Positions 39,108-53,741 are shown, counted from the first letter of the stretch. The stretch is DNA of 64,000 bases from Calliopsis andreniformis (GCF_051401765.1 NW_027480571.1:1-64000); one strand, 5' to 3'. The notes: a model not told the origin generated them from the sequence alone. Translations and numbers: made by a program.

Positions 39108-40552
39108 TCCTCAATCCTCAATCCTCAATACTCAATCTTCAATCCTCTGTCCCAGATCCTCAATCTTCAATTCTCAATCCTCAATCCTCAATCTTCAATC
39201 CTCAAGTCTCAATCTTCAATCCTCAATCCTCAATCCTCAATCCTCAATCCTCCATCCTCATTCTTCAATCCTCAACACCCAATCCTCAATCTTCAATCGT
39301 CAATCCTCAATCCTCAATTCTCAATCCTCAATCCTCAATCCTCAGACCTCAAACATCAATACTCAAACCTCAGTCCTCGTCCTCAATCCACAACCCTCAA
39401 TCCACGATCCTCAATCTTCAATCCTCAATACTCAATCTTCAATCCTCAATCCTCAACACTCAATACTCAATCGTCAATCTTATATCCTCGATACTCAATC
39501 TTCAATACTCAATACTCAATCCTCAATCCTCAATGCTCATTCTTCAATCCTCAATACCTAATCCTCAATCTTCAATCCTCAATCCTCAATCCTCAATTCT
39601 CGATCCTCAATCCTCAGTCCTCAGTTCTCAAACCTCAATCCTCAATCCTCAATCCTCAATCTTCAATCCTCAATACTCAATCTTCAATCCTCAATTCTCA
39701 ACACTCAATACTCAATCGTCAATCTTATATTCTCGATACTCAATCTTCAATTCTCAATTCTCAATCCTCAATCCTCAATCCTCAATCTTCAAACATCAAT
39801 ACTCAATATTCAATCCTCAATCCTCAATCCTCAGTCCTCAATCCTCAATCCTCAATCCTCAGGCATCAGTACTCAATCTTCAATACTCAAACCTCAATCC
39901 TCAATCCTCAATCCTCAATCCTCGATCCTCAATCCTCATTCCTCAAACCTCAATCGTCAAACCTCAGTCCTCATCTTCAATTCTCAATTCTCAATCCTCA
40001 ATCCTCAATCCTCAATCTTCAAACATCAATACTCAATCTTCAATCCTCAATCTTCAATCCTCAATCCTCAATCCTCATTCCTCAATCCTCAATCCTCAAT
40101 CTTCGATCATCAGTACTCAATCTTCAATCATCAATCCTCAATCCTCAATCCTCAATCTTCAATCCTCAATCCTCAATCCTCATACTTCAATCCTCAACAC
40201 CCAATCCTCAATCTTCAATCCTCAATCCTCAATCCTCAATTCTCAATCCTCAATCCTCAATCTTCAGACCTCAAACATCAATACTCAACCCTCAGTCCTC
40301 GTCCTCAATCCACAACACTCAATCCTCGATCCTCAATCTTCAATAATCAATATTCAATTTTCAATTCTCAACCCTCAACCCTCAATACTCAATCCTCAAT
40401 CCTCAATGTACGAACCTCAATACCCAATCCTCAATCTTCAATACTCAATCATGAATCCTCAATATTCAATACTAAATCCTCAATCCTCAATCCTCAATCC
40501 TCAATCCTCAATACTCAACCATCAATCCTCAATTCCCAATACTAAATAGAGT

Positions 40553-40570
40553 ATCCTGAATTCTCAGGAT
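40553..40570. repeat. GF near-palindrome
   Basis: Intact inverted repeat with the ACTAAATAGAGT flank shared with 15,893. Confidence 0.83.
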
Positions 40571-41853
40571 TCAATACTCAAACCTCAGTCCTCAACCCTC
40601 AGCCCTCATCCTCCATCCTCAATCCTCAATCCTCAATCCTCAATCCTCAATCCTCAATCGTGAATCCTCAATACTCAATCTTCAATCCTCAATCCTCAAT
40701 CCTCAATCCTCAATCCTCAATCCTCAATCCTCAATCCTCAATCCTCAATTCTCAATCCTCAATCCTCAATCCTCCGTCCTCGTCCTCAATCCACAACACT
40801 CAATCCTCAATCCTCAATTTTCAATCATCAATATTCAATCTTCAGTCCTCAATCCTCAATCCTCAATCCTCAATCTTCAATCCTCAATACTCAATCTTCA
40901 ATCCTTAGTCCTCAGTCCTCAAACCTCAATTCTGAATCCTGAATACTCAATCTTGAATCCTCAATCCTCAGTCCTCAATACTATACCATCAAGATTCAAT
41001 CCTCAATCCTCAGTCCTCATTCTTCAATCCTCAATACCCAGTCCTCAATCTTCAATCCTCAATCCCCAATCCTCGTCCTCAATCCACAACCCTCAATCCT
41101 CGATCCTCAATCTTCAATCCTCAATACTCAATCTTCAATCCTCAATCCTCAACACTCAATAGTCAATCGTCAATCTTATATCATCGATACTCAATCTTCA
41201 ATACTCAATCCTCAATCCTCAATCCTCAATCCTCATTACTCAATCCTCAATACCTAATCCTCAATCTTCAATCCTCAATCCTCAATCCTCAATTCTCAAT
41301 CCTCAATCCTCAGTCCTCAGTTCTCAAACCTCTATCCTCAACCCTCAGACCGCATCCTCAATCCTCAATCCTCAATCTTGAACCTTCAATCCCCAATACT
41401 CAATCATCAATCCTCTATCCTCAATCCTCAACCCTCGATCCTCAATCCTCAATCCTCAATCCTCAGGCATCAGTACTCAATCTTCAATACTCAAGCCTCA
41501 ATCCTCAATCCACAATCCTCAATCCTCGATCCTCAATCCTCATTCCTCAAACCTCAATCGTCAAACCTCAGTCCTCATCTTCAATTCTCAATTCTCAATC
41601 CTCAATCCTCAATCCTCAATCTTCAAACATCAATACTCAATCTTCAATCCTCAATCCTCAATCCTCATTCCTCAATCCTCAATCCCCAATCCTCAATCCT
41701 CAATTCTCAATTCTCAATCCTCAATCCTCAATCCTCAGACCTCATACATCAATACTCAACCCTCAGTCCTCGTCCTCAATCCACAACCCTCAATCCTCAA
41801 TCCTCAATCTTCAATCCTCAACCCTCAACCGTCAATACTCAATTCTCAATACT

Positions 41854-42241
41854 CAATAGAATATCCTGAATCCTCATGGTTCAATACTCAATCCACAATA
41901 TTCTATAATCAAATCTCAATCCTCAAACTACAATTCTCAACACTCAATCCTCAACACTCAGTCCTCTCCCTTCAATCCTCCATCCTCAACTCTCAATCCT
42001 CAAGCGTCAATACTCAATCGTCAATCCTCAACCCTCAATCCTCAGCCCTCAAACCTCAATCCCGAATCCTCAATCCTAAATCCTCAATCTTCAGCCCTCA
42101 GTCCTCAAAAATCAACTATCAATCCTCTATCCTGAATAGAATATCCTCAATTAACAGTTTTCCATACTCAATCCCCATTCTTCAATCTTCAAATCTGAAT
42201 CCACAAACATCAATACTAATCACTCAAGCATCAACACTCAG
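41854..42241. repeat. SW-FP landmark block 10
   Basis: SW core at 41,863 (CCTGAATCC form) and FP core at 42,148. It is a K-type block 14,680 bp from block 8. Confidence 0.85.
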
Positions 42242-42776
42242 TCCTCAATCTTCAATCCTCAATCCTCAATCCTCAATCTTCAATCCTCAATACTCAATCT
42301 TCAATCATCAATCCTCAATCCTCAATCCTCAATCTTCAATCCTCAATCCTCAATCCTCATTCTTCAATCCTCAACACCCAATAGTCAATCTTCAATCCTC
42401 AATCCTCAATCCTCAATTCTCAATCCTCAATCCTCAATCCTCAATCTTCAGACCTCAAACATCAATACTCAACCCTCAGTCCTCGTCCTCAATCCACAAC
42501 CCTCAATCCTCGATCCTCAATCTTCAATCATCAGTATTCAATCTTCAATTCTCAACCTTCAACCCTCAATACTCAATCCTCAATCCTCAATGTACGATCC
42601 TCAATACCCAATCCTCAATCTTCAATCCTCAATCCTCAATCCTCAATCCTCAATCATCAATCCTGAATCCTCAGGCCTCAAACCTCAATCCTGAATCCTC
42701 ATTCCTGAATCCTCAATCTTCCGCCATCAGTCCTCAAAAATCAACTATCACTCCTCTATCCTGAATAGAATATCCT

Positions 42777-42870
42777 CAATTTACAGTTTTCCATACTCAA
42801 TCCCCATTCTTCAATCTTCAAATCTGAATCCACAAACATCAATTCTAATCACTCAACCATCAACACTCAG
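42777..42870. repeat. Solo FP block
   Basis: FP core 629 bp after the FP core at 42,148. It recurs at 46,979 at offset 4,202. Confidence 0.8.
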
Positions 42871-44998
42871 TCCTCAATCTTCAATCCTCAATCCTCAATC
42901 CTCAATTCTCAATCCTCAATCCTCAATCCTCGGACCCCAAACATCAATACTCAATCCTCAGTCCTCGTCCTCAATCCACAACCCTCAATCCTCAATCCTC
43001 AATCTTCAATCATCAATATTCAATCTTCAGTCCTCAATCCTCAATCCTCTATCCTCAATCCTCAGTCCTCAATGTTCAATCCGCAATACCCAATCCCCAA
43101 TCTTCAATACACAATCCTCAATCCTCAATCCTCAATCCTCAATCCTCAATCCTCAATCCTCAATACTCAATCCTCAATCCTCAATTCTCAATCCTCAATC
43201 ATCAATCCTCAGACCTCAAACATCAATACTCAACCCTCAGTCCTCGTCCTCAACCCACAACCATCAATCCTCAATCCTCAATCTTCAATCATCAATCCTC
43301 AATACTCAATCCTCAATCTTCAATCCACAATACTCAATCCTCAATCCTCAATCCTCATTCTTCAATCCTCAGAACCCAATCCTGAATCTTCAATCCTCAA
43401 TCCTCAATCCTCAATTCTCAATCCTCAATCATCAATCCTCAATCCTCAATCCTCAATCCTCAATCCTCAATTGTCAATCCTCAATTCTGAATCCTGAATA
43501 CTCAATCTTCAATCCTCAATCCTCAGCCCTCAATACTCTAGCATCAATCTTCAATCCTCAATCCTCAATCCTCAATCCTCAATCCTCAATCCTCATTCTT
43601 CAATCCTCAATACCCAATCCTCAATCTTCAATCCTCAATCCTCAATGCTCAATCCTCAATCCTCAATCCTCAAACCTCAATCCTCAATCCTCATTCTTCA
43701 ATCCTCAGTACCCAATCCTCAATCTTCAATCCTCAATTCACAATCCTCAATTCTCAATCCTCAATCCTCAGTCCTCAGACCTCATCCTCAATCCTCAATC
43801 CTCAATCCTCAATCCTCAATCTTCAATCCTCAATACCCAGTATTCAATCCTCAATCCTCAGTCCTCAAACCTCAATTCTGAATCCTGAATACTCAATCTT
43901 CAATCCTCAATCCTCAGCCCTCAATACTCTAGCATCAATCTTCAATCCTCAATCCTCAATCCTCAATCCTCAATCCTCAATCCTCATTCTTCAATCCTCA
44001 ATACCCAATCCTCAATCTTCAATCCTCAATCCTCAATGCTCAATTCTCAATCCTCAATCCTCAAACCTCAATCCTCAATCCTCATTCTTCAATCCTCAGT
44101 ACCCAATCCTCAATCTTCAATCCTCAATTCACAATCCTCAATTCTCAATCCTCAATCCTCAGTCCTCAGTTCTCAAACCTCAATCCTCAACCCTCAGACC
44201 GCATCCTCAATCCTCAATCCTCAATCCTCAATCTTCAATCCCCAATACTCAATCATCAATCCTCTATCCTCAATCCTCAACCCTCGATCCTCAATCCTCA
44301 ATCCTCAATCCTCAGTCATCAGTACTCAATCTTCAATACTCAAACCTCAATCCTCAATCCTCAATCCTCAATCCTCGATCCTCAATCCTCATTCCTCAAA
44401 CCTCAATCGTCAAACCTCAGTCCTCATCTTCAATTCTCAATTCTCAATCCTCAATCCTCAATCCTCAATCTTCAAACATCAATACTCAGTCTTCAATCCT
44501 CAATCTTCAATCCTCAATCCTCAATCCTCATTCCTCAATCCTCAATCCTCAATCTTCAATCATCAATACTCAATCTTCAATCATCAATCCTCAATCCTCA
44601 ATCCTCAATCTTCAATCCTCAATCCTCAATCCTCATACTTCAATCCTCAACACCCAATCCTCAATCTTCAATCCTCAATCCTCAATCCTCAATTCTCAAT
44701 CCTCAATCCTCAATCTTCAGACCTCAAACATCAATACTCAAGCCTCAGTCCTCGTCCTCAATCCACAACACTCAATCCTCGATCCTCAATCTTCAATAAT
44801 CAATATTCAGTTTTCAATTCTCAACCCTCAACCCTCAATACTCAATCCTCAATCCTCAATGTACGAACCTCAATACCCAATCCTCAATCTTCAATACTCA
44901 ATCATGAATCCTCAATATTCAATACTAAATCCTCAATCCTCAATCCTCAATCCTCAATACTCAACCATCAATCCTCAATTCCCAATACTCAATAGAGT

Positions 44999-45016
44999 AT
45001 CCTGAATTCTCAGGGT
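44999..45016. repeat. GF near-palindrome, one arm mismatch
   Basis: The right arm reads TCAGGGT, breaking one pair. It is shared with 49,201 at offset 4,202. Confidence 0.82.
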
Positions 45017-45647
45017 TCAATACTCAAACCTCAGTCCTCAACCCTCAGCCCTCATCCTCCATCCTCAATCCTCAATCCTCAATCCTCAATCCTCAATCCT
45101 CAATCGTCAATCCTCTATCCTCAAACCTCAATTCTGAATCCTGAATATTCAATCTTCAATCCTCAATCCTCAGTCCTCAATACTCTACCATCAATGTTCA
45201 ATCCTCAATCCTCAATCCTCATTCTTCAATCCTCAATACCCAGTCCTCAATCTGCAATCCTCAATCCTCAATTCTCAATTCTCAATCCTCAATCCTCAAT
45301 TCTCAGACCTCAGACATCAATACTCAGCCCTCAGTCCTCGTCCTCTATCCTCAACCCTCAATGCTCAATCCTCAATCTTCGATCATCTATACTCAATCTT
45401 CAATCCTCTATCCTCAATCCTCAATCATGAATCCTCAATCATCAGTATTCAGTCTTCAGTCCTCAATCCTCAATCCTCAATCCTCAATCCTCAATCGTCA
45501 ATGTTCAATCCGCAATACCCAATCATCAATCTTCAATACTCAATCATCAATCCTCAATCTTCAATACTCAATCCTCAATCCTCAATCCTCAATCCTCAAT
45601 CCTCAATACTCAACCATCAATCCTCAGTACCCAATACTCAATAGATT

Positions 45648-45665
45648 ATCCTGAATTCTCAGGAT
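45648..45665. repeat. GF near-palindrome
   Basis: Intact inverted repeat, 649 bp after 44,999; copied at 49,850. Confidence 0.83.
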
Positions 45666-46978
45666 TCAATACTGAAACCTCAATCCTCAACCCTCAGCCC
45701 TCATTCTCCATTCTCAATCCTCAATGCTCAACCCTCAATCCTCAATCTTCAATCCTCAATACTCAATCTTCAATCCTCAATCCTCAATCCTCAATCCTCA
45801 ATCCTCAATCCTCAATCCTCAATCCTCAATCCTCAATCTTATATCCTCAATACTCAATCTTCAATCCTCAATCCTCAATCCTCAATCCTCAATCCTCATT
45901 CTTCAATCCTCAATACCCAGTCCTCAATCTTCAATCCTCAATCCTCAATCCTCAATCCTCAATTCTCAATCCTCAATCCTCAATCCTCCGTCCTCGTCCT
46001 CAATCCACAACACTCAATCCTCAATCCTCAATCTTCAATCATCAATATTCAATCTTCAGTCCTCAATCCTCAATCCTCAATCCTCAATCCTCAATCCTCA
46101 ATCCTCAATCGTCAATCCTCAATACTCAATCTTCAATCCTCAATCCTCAATCCTCAATCCTCAATCCTCAATCCTCAAACCTCTATCCTCAAACCTCAAT
46201 TCTGAATCCTGAATATTCAATCTTCAATCTTCAATCCTCAGTCCTCAATACTCTACCATCAATGTTCAATCCTCAATCCTCAATCCTCATTCTTCAATCC
46301 TCAATACCCAGTCCTCAATCTTCAATCCTCAATCCTCAATCCTCAATTCTCAATCCTCAATCCTCAATTCTCAGACCTCAGACATCAATACTCAGCCCTC
46401 AGTCCTCGTCCTCTATCCTCAACCCTCAATGCTCAATCCTCAATCTTCGATCATCTGTACTCAATCTTCAATCCTCTATCCTCAATCCTCAATCATGAAT
46501 CCTCAATCATCAGTATTCAGTCTTCAGTCCTCAATCCGCAATCCTCAATCCTCAATCCTCAATCCTCATTCTTCAATCCTCAACACCCAATAGTCAATCT
46601 TCAATCCTCAATCCTCAATCCTCAATTCTCAATCCTCAATCCTCAATCTTCAGACCTCAAACATCAATACTCAACCCTCAGTCCTCGTCCTCAATCCACA
46701 ACCCTCAATCCTCGATCCTCAATCTTCAATCATCAGTATTCAATCTTCAATTCTCAACCTTCAACCCTCAATACTCAATCCTCAATCCTCAATGTACGAT
46801 CCTCAATACCCAATCCTCAATCTTCAATCCTCAATCCTCAATCCTCAATCCTCAATCCTCAATCCTCAATCCTCAGGCCTCAAACCTCAATCCTGAATCC
46901 TCAATCCTGAATCCTCAATCTTCAGCCATCAGTCCTCAAAAATCAACTATCACTGCTCTATCCAGAATAGAATATCCT

Positions 46979-47072
46979 CAATTTACAGTTTTCCATACTC
47001 AATCCCCATTCTTCAATCTTCAAATCTGAATCCACAAACATCAATTCTAATCACTCAACCATCAACACTCAG
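46979..47072. repeat. Solo FP block
   Basis: FP core in 4.2-kb copy 2. The flank carries ATCACTGCTC and ATCCAGAATAG changes shared only with 51,195. Confidence 0.8.
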
Positions 47073-49200
47073 TCCTCAATCTTCAATCCTCAATCCTCAA
47101 TCCTCAATTCTCAATCCTCAATCCTCAATCCTCGGACCCCAAACATCAATACTCAATCCTCAGTCCTCGTCCTCAATCCACAACCCTCAATCCTCAATCC
47201 TCAATCTTCAATCATCAATATTCAATCTTCAGTCCTCAATCCTCAATCCTCTATCCTCAATCCTCAGTCCTCAATGTTCAATCCGCAATACCCAATCCCC
47301 AATCTTCAATACACAATCCTCAATCCTCAATCCTCAATCCTCAATCCTCAATCCTCAATCCTCAATACTCAATCCTCAATCCTCAATTCTCAATCCTCAA
47401 TCATCAATCCTCAGACCTCAAACATCAATACTCAACCCTCAGTCCTCGTCCTCAACCCACAACCATCAATCCTCAATCCTCAATCTTCAATCATCAATCC
47501 TCAATACTCAATCCTCAATCTTCAATCCACAATACTCAATCCTCAATCCTCAATCCTCATTCTTCAATCCTCAGAACCCAATCCTGAATCTTCAATCCTC
47601 AATCCTCAATCCTCAATTCTCAATCCTCAATCATCAATCCTCAATCCTCAATCCTCAATCCTCAATCCTCAATTGTCAATCCTCAATTCTGAATCCTGAA
47701 TACTCAATCTTCAATCCTCAATCCTCAGCCCTCAATACTCTAGCATCAATCTTCAATCCTCAATCCTCAATCCTCAATCCTCAATCCTCAATCCTCATTC
47801 TTCAATCCTCAATACCCAATCCTCAATCTTCAATCCTCAATCCTCAATGCTCAATCCTCAATCCTCAATCCTCAAACCTCAATCCTCAATCCTCATTCTT
47901 CAATCCTCAGTACCCAATCCTCAATCTTCAATCCTCAATTCACAATCCTCAATTCTCAATCCTCAATCCTCAGTCCTCAGACCTCATCCTCAATCCTCAA
48001 TCCTCAATCCTCAATCCTCAATCTTCAATCCTCAATACCCAGTATTCAATCCTCAATCCTCAGTCCTCAAACCTCAATTCTGAATCCTGAATACTCAATC
48101 TTCAATCCTCAATCCTCAGCCCTCAATACTCTAGCATCAATCTTCAATCCTCAATCCTCAATCCTCAATCCTCAATCCTCAATCCTCATTCTTCAATCCT
48201 CAATACCCAATCCTCAATCTTCAATCCTCAATCCTCAATGCTCAATTCTCAATCCTCAATCCTCAAACCTCAATCCTCAATCCTCATTCTTCAATCCTCA
48301 GTACCCAATCCTCAATCTTCAATCCTCAATTCACAATCCTCAATTCTCAATCCTCAATCCTCAGTCCTCAGTTCTCAAACCTCAATCCTCAACCCTCAGA
48401 CCGCATCCTCAATCCTCAATCCTCAATCCTCAATCTTCAATCCCCAATACTCAATCATCAATCCTCTATCCTCAATCCTCAACCCTCGATCCTCAATCCT
48501 CAATCCTCAATCCTCAGTCATCAGTACTCAATCTTCAATACTCAAACCTCAATCCTCAATCCTCAATCCTCAATCCTCGATCCTCAATCCTCATTCCTCA
48601 AACCTCAATCGTCAAACCTCAGTCCTCATCTTCAATTCTCAATTCTCAATCCTCAATCCTCAATCCTCAATCTTCAAACATCAATACTCAGTCTTCAATC
48701 CTCAATCTTCAATCCTCAATCCTCAATCCTCATTCCTCAATCCTCAATCCTCAATCTTCAATCATCAATACTCATTCTTCAATCATCAATCCTCAATCCT
48801 CAATCCTCAATCTTCAATCCTCAATCCTCAATCCTCATACTTCAATCCTCAACACCCAATCCTCAATCTTCAATCCTCAATCCTCAATCCTCAATTCTCA
48901 ATCCTCAATCCTCAATCTTCAGACCTCAAACATCAATACTCAAGCCTCAGTCCTCGTCCTCAATCCACAACACTCAATCCTCGATCCTCAATCTTCAATA
49001 ATCAATATTCAGTTTTCAATTCTCAACCCTCAACCCTCAATACTCAATCCTCAATCCTCAATGTACGAACCTCAATACCCAATCCTCAATCTTCAATACT
49101 CAATCATGAATCCTCAATATTCAATACTAAATCCTCAATCCTCAATCCTCAATCCTCAATACTCAACCATCAATCCTCAATTCCCAATACTCAATAGAGT

Positions 49201-49218
49201 ATCCTGAATTCTCAGGGT
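49201..49218. repeat. GF near-palindrome, one arm mismatch
   Basis: TCAGGGT arm as at 44,999, in 4.2-kb copy 2. Confidence 0.82.
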
Positions 49219-49849
49219 TCAATACTCAAACCTCAGTCCTCAACCCTCAGCCCTCATCCTCCATCCTCAATCCTCAATCCTCAATCCTCAATCCTCAATC
49301 CTCAATCGTCAATCCTCTATCCTCAAACCTCAATTCTGAATCCTGAATATTCAATCTTCAATCCTCAATCCTCAGTCCTCAATACTCTACCATCAATGTT
49401 CAATCCTCAATCCTCAATTCTCATTCTTCAATCCTCAATACCCAGTCCTCAATCTTCAATCCTCAATCCTCAATTCTCAATTCTCAATCCTCAATCCTCA
49501 ATTCTCAGACCTCAGACATCAATACTCAGCCCTCAGTCCTCGTCCTCTATCCTCAACCCTCAATGCTCAATCCTCAATCTTCGATCATCTATACTCAATC
49601 TTCAATCCTCTATCCTCAATCCTCAATCATGAATCCTCAATCATCAGTATTCAGTCTTCAGTCCTCAATCCTCAATCCTCAATCCTCAATCCTCAATCAT
49701 CAATGTTCAATCCGCAATACCCAATCATCAATCTTCAATACTCAATCATCAATCCTCAATCTTCAATACTCAATCCTCAATCCTCAATCCTCAATCCTCA
49801 ATCCTCAATACTCAACCATCAATCCTCAGTACCCAATACTCAATAGATT

Positions 49850-49867
49850 ATCCTGAATTCTCAGGAT
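49850..49867. repeat. GF near-palindrome
   Basis: Intact inverted repeat, in 4.2-kb copy 2. Confidence 0.83.
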
Positions 49868-50755
49868 TCAATACTGAAACCTCAATCCTCAACCCTCAGC
49901 CCTCATTCTCCATTCTCAATCCTCAATGCTCAACCCTCAATCCTCAATCTTCAATCCTCAATACTCAATCTTCAATCCTCAATCCTCAATCCTCAATCCT
50001 CAATCCTCAATCCTCAATCCTCAATCCTCAATCCTCAATCCTCAATCCTCAATCTTATATCCTCAATACTCAATCTTCAATCCTCAATCCTCAATCCTCA
50101 ATCCTCAATCCTCATTCTTCAATCCTCAATACCCAGTCCTCAATCTTCAATCCTCAATCCTCAATCCTCAATCCTCAATTCTCAATCCTCAATCCTCAAT
50201 CCTCCGTCCTCGTCCTCAATCCACAACACTCAATCCTCAATCCTCAATCTTCAATCATCAATATTCAATCTTCAGTCCTCAATCCTCAATCCTCAATCCT
50301 CAATCCTCAATCCTCAATCCTCAATCGTCAATCCTCAATACTCAATCTTCAATCCTCAATCCTCAATCCTCAATCCTCAATCCTCAATCCTCAAACCTCT
50401 ATCCTCAAACCTCAATTCTGAATCCTGAATATTCAATCTTCAATCTTCAATCCTCAGTCCTCAATACTCTACCATCAATGTTCAATCCTCAATCCTCAAT
50501 CCTCATTCTTCAATCCTCAATACCCAGTCCTCAATCTTCAATCCTCAATCCTCAATCCTCAATTCTCAATCCTCAATCCTCAATTCTCAGACCTCAGACA
50601 TCAATACTCAGCCCTCAGTCCTCGTCCTCTATCCTCAACCCTCAATGCTCAATCCTCAATCTTCGATCATCTATACTCAATCTTCAATCCTCTATCCTCA
50701 ATCCTCAATCATGAATCCTCAATCATCAGTATTCAGTCTTCAGTCCTCAATCCGC

Positions 50756-51780
50756 AATCCTCAATCCTCAATCCTCAATCCTCATTCTTCAATCCTCAAC
50801 ACCCAATAGTCAATCTTCAATCCTCAATCCTCAATCCTCAATTCTCAATCCTCAATCCTCAATCTTCAGACCTCAAACATCAATACTCAACCCTCAGTCC
50901 TCGTCCTCAATCCACAACCCTCAATCCTCGATCCTCAATCTTCAATCATCAGTATTCAATCTTCAATTCTCAACCTTCAACCCTCAATACTCAATCCTCA
51001 ATCCTCAATGTACGATCCTCAATACCCAATCCTCAATCTTCAATCCTCAATCCTCAATCCTCAATCCTCAATCCTCAATCCTCAATCCTCAGGCCTCAAA
51101 CCTCAATCCTGAATCCTCAATCCTGAATCCTCAATCTTCAGCCATCAGTCCTCAAAAATCAACTATCACTGCTCTATCCAGAATAGAATATCCTCAATTT
51201 ACAGTTTTCCATACTCAATCCCCATTCTTCAATCTTCAAATCTGAATCCACAAACATCAATTCCAATCACTCAACCATCAACACTCAGTCCTCAATCTTC
51301 AATCCTCAATCCTCAATCCTCAATTCTCAATCCTCAATCCTCAATCCTCGGACCCCAAACATCAATACTCAATCCTCAGTCCTCGTCCTCAATCCACAAC
51401 CCTCAATCCTCAATCCTCAATCTTCAATCATCAATATTCAATCTTCAGTCCTCAATCCTCAATCCTCTATCCTCAATCCTCAGTCCTCAATGTTCAATCC
51501 GCAATACCCAATCCTCAATCTTCAATACTCAATCCTCAATCCTCAATCCTCAATCCTCAATCCTCAATCCTCAATACTCAATCCTCAATCCTCAATTCTC
51601 AATCCTCAATCCTCAATCCTCAGACCTCAAACATCAATACTCAACCCTCAGTCCTCGTCCTCAACCCACAACCATCAATCCTCAATCCTCAATCTTCAAT
51701 CATCAATCCTCAATACTCAATCCTCAATCTTCAATCCACAATACTCAATCCTCAATCCTCAATCCTCATTCTTCAATCCT
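50756..51780. repeat. 4.2-kb tandem repeat, partial copy 3
   Basis: Unit order follows 46.54-47.57 kb at offset 4,216, including FP at 51,195. It then passes into the large segment copy B. It retains the piece of about 279 bp that is missing at 28,390, so it marks the ancestral form of that junction. Confidence 0.82.
51195..51288. repeat. Solo FP block
   Basis: FP core in 4.2-kb partial copy 3, with the same flank changes as 46,979 and one private ATTCCAATC change. Confidence 0.8.
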
Positions 51781-52861
51781 CAGAACCCAATCCTGAATCT
51801 TCAATCCTCAATCCTCAATCCTCAATCCTCAATCCTCAATTGTCAATCCTCAATCCTGAGTCCTCAGTCCTCAAACCACAATCCTCAACCCTCAGCCCTC
51901 ATCCTCAATCCTCAATCCTCAATCCTCAGTCCTCCGTCCTCAAACCTCAATCCTCAGCCCTCAGACCTCATCCTCAATCCTCAATCCTCAATCCTCAATC
52001 CTCAATCTTCAATCCTCAATACTCAATATTCAATCCTCAATCCTCAGTCCTCAAACCTCAATTCTGAATCCTGAATACTCAATCTTCAATCCTCAATCCT
52101 CAGCCCTCAATACTCTAGCATCAATCTTCAATCCTCAATCCTCAATCCTCAATCCTCAATCCTCAATCCTCAGGCCTCAAACCTCAATCCTGAATCCTCA
52201 ATCCTCAATCCTCAATCCTCAAACCTCAATCCTCAATCCTCATTCTTCAATCCTCAGTACCCAATCCTCAATCTTCAATCCCCAATCCACAATCCTCAAA
52301 TCTCAATCCTCAATCCTCAGTCCTCAGACCTCAAACCTCAAACCTCATTCTTCAATCCTCAATACCCAACCCTCAATCTTCAATCCTCAATCCTCAATCC
52401 TCAATTCTCCATCCTCAATCCTCAATCCTCAGACCTCAAACATCAATACTCAACCCACAGTCCTCGTCCTCAACCCACAACCCTCAATCCTCAACCCTCA
52501 ATCTTCAATCCTCAATCCTCAATACTCAATCCTCAATCTTCAATCCACAATCATCAATCCTCAATCCTCAATCCTCATTCTTCAATCCTCAATACCCTAT
52601 CCTCAATCTGCAATCCTCAATCCACAATCCTCAATCCTCAAACCTCAATCCTCAACCGTCAGTCCTCGTCCTCAACCCTCAACCCTCAATCCTCAATGCT
52701 CAATCTTCAATCATCAATACTCAATCTTCACTCCTCAATCCTCAATCCTCAATCCTCAATCCGCAATCTTCAGTCCTCAAACATCAATCCTGAATCCTCA
52801 ATCCTGAATCCTCAATGTTCAGCCCTCAGTCCTCAACAAACAGTTGTCAATCCTCAATCCT

Positions 52862-52969
52862 CAATAGAATATCCTCAATTCACAGGTTTCAATACACAAC
52901 ACTCAACCTGCAATCTTCAAATCTCTATCCACAAACATCAATTCTCATCACTCAACCCTCAACACTCAG
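52862..52969. repeat. TGF landmark block, copy B1
   Basis: Copy of 29,485-29,592 at offset 23,377, with no difference noticed by eye in the core. Confidence 0.78.
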
Positions 52970-53741
52970 TCCCCAATCCTGAATCTTCAATCCTCAATCC
53001 TCAGTCCTCAATCCTCAATCCTCAATCTTCAATCCTCAATACTCAATCTTCAATCCTCAATCCTCAATCCTCAACCCTCAACCCTCAATCGTCAATCTCC
53101 AATCCTGAATACACAATCTTCAATCCTCAACCCTCAATCCTCAATCCTCAATCCTCAATCCTCATTCTTCAATCCTCAATACCCAATCCTCAATCTTCAA
53201 TCCTCAATCCTCAATCCTCAATTCTCAATCCTCAATCCTCAGTCCTCAGTCCTCAAACCTCAATGCTCAACACTCAGGCCTCATCCTCAATTCTCAATCC
53301 TCAAAGCTCAATCTTCAATCCTCTGTCCCAGATCCTCAATCTTCAATTCTCAATCCTCAATCCTCAATACTCAATCTTCAATCCTCAACCCTCAATCCTC
53401 AATCCTCAATCCTCGTTCTTCAATCCACAATACCCAATCTTCAATCTTCAATCCTCAATCCTCAATCCTCAATTCTCAATCCTTAATCCTCAATCCTCAG
53501 ACCTCAAACATCAATACTCAACCCTCAGTCCTCGTCCTCAAACCACAACACTCAATCCTAGATCCTCAATCTTCAATCCTCAATACTCAATCTTCAATCC
53601 TCTATCCTCAATCCTCAATCCTCAATCCTCAATCCTCAATCCTCAATCGTCAATCCTCTATCCTCAATCCTCAATCCTCAATCCTCAATCATCAATATTC
53701 AACATTCAACCCTCAACCATCAATACTCAATTCTCAATACT

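Larger units (their letters stand above)
37745..40550. repeat. Mosaic segment with CTCTAGCATC modules
   Basis: The first part (37.7-38.6 kb) recurs at 63.1-64 kb, and the part from 38,885 to about 39,830 recurs at 60,832-61,790 (offset 21,947). From about 39,830 it joins sequence like 44.3-44.9 kb. The TGTACGAACC landmark is at 40,407. Heptamer satellite only. Confidence 0.7.
40550..42340. repeat. Higher-order unit K, further copy
   Basis: This matches 26.4-27.7 kb, first at offset 14,547 (40,978 to 26,431) and then at 14,680 (41,863 to 27,183). The 133-bp difference is exactly 19 heptamers, carried here near 41,150-41,290. It includes a GF block at 40,553 and SW-FP at 41,854-42,241. Confidence 0.8.
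42340..46544. repeat. 4.2-kb tandem repeat, copy 1
   Basis: Unit order recurs downstream at offset 4,202, with checkpoints 43,072, 43,645, 44,036, 45,194, 45,361 and 45,724. It contains FP at 42,777 and GF at 44,999 (with a GGGT variant arm) and 45,648. In a 319-codon comparison stretch only one residue differs from copy 2, so the duplication is very recent or still being homogenised. Confidence 0.88.
46545..50755. repeat. 4.2-kb tandem repeat, copy 2
   Basis: This is the second copy, with FP at 46,979 and GF at 49,201 and 49,850. The offset rises from 4,202 to 4,216 between about 49,926 and 50,478 because this copy has two extra canonical heptamers in its long run near 49,974-50,051. Confidence 0.88.
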
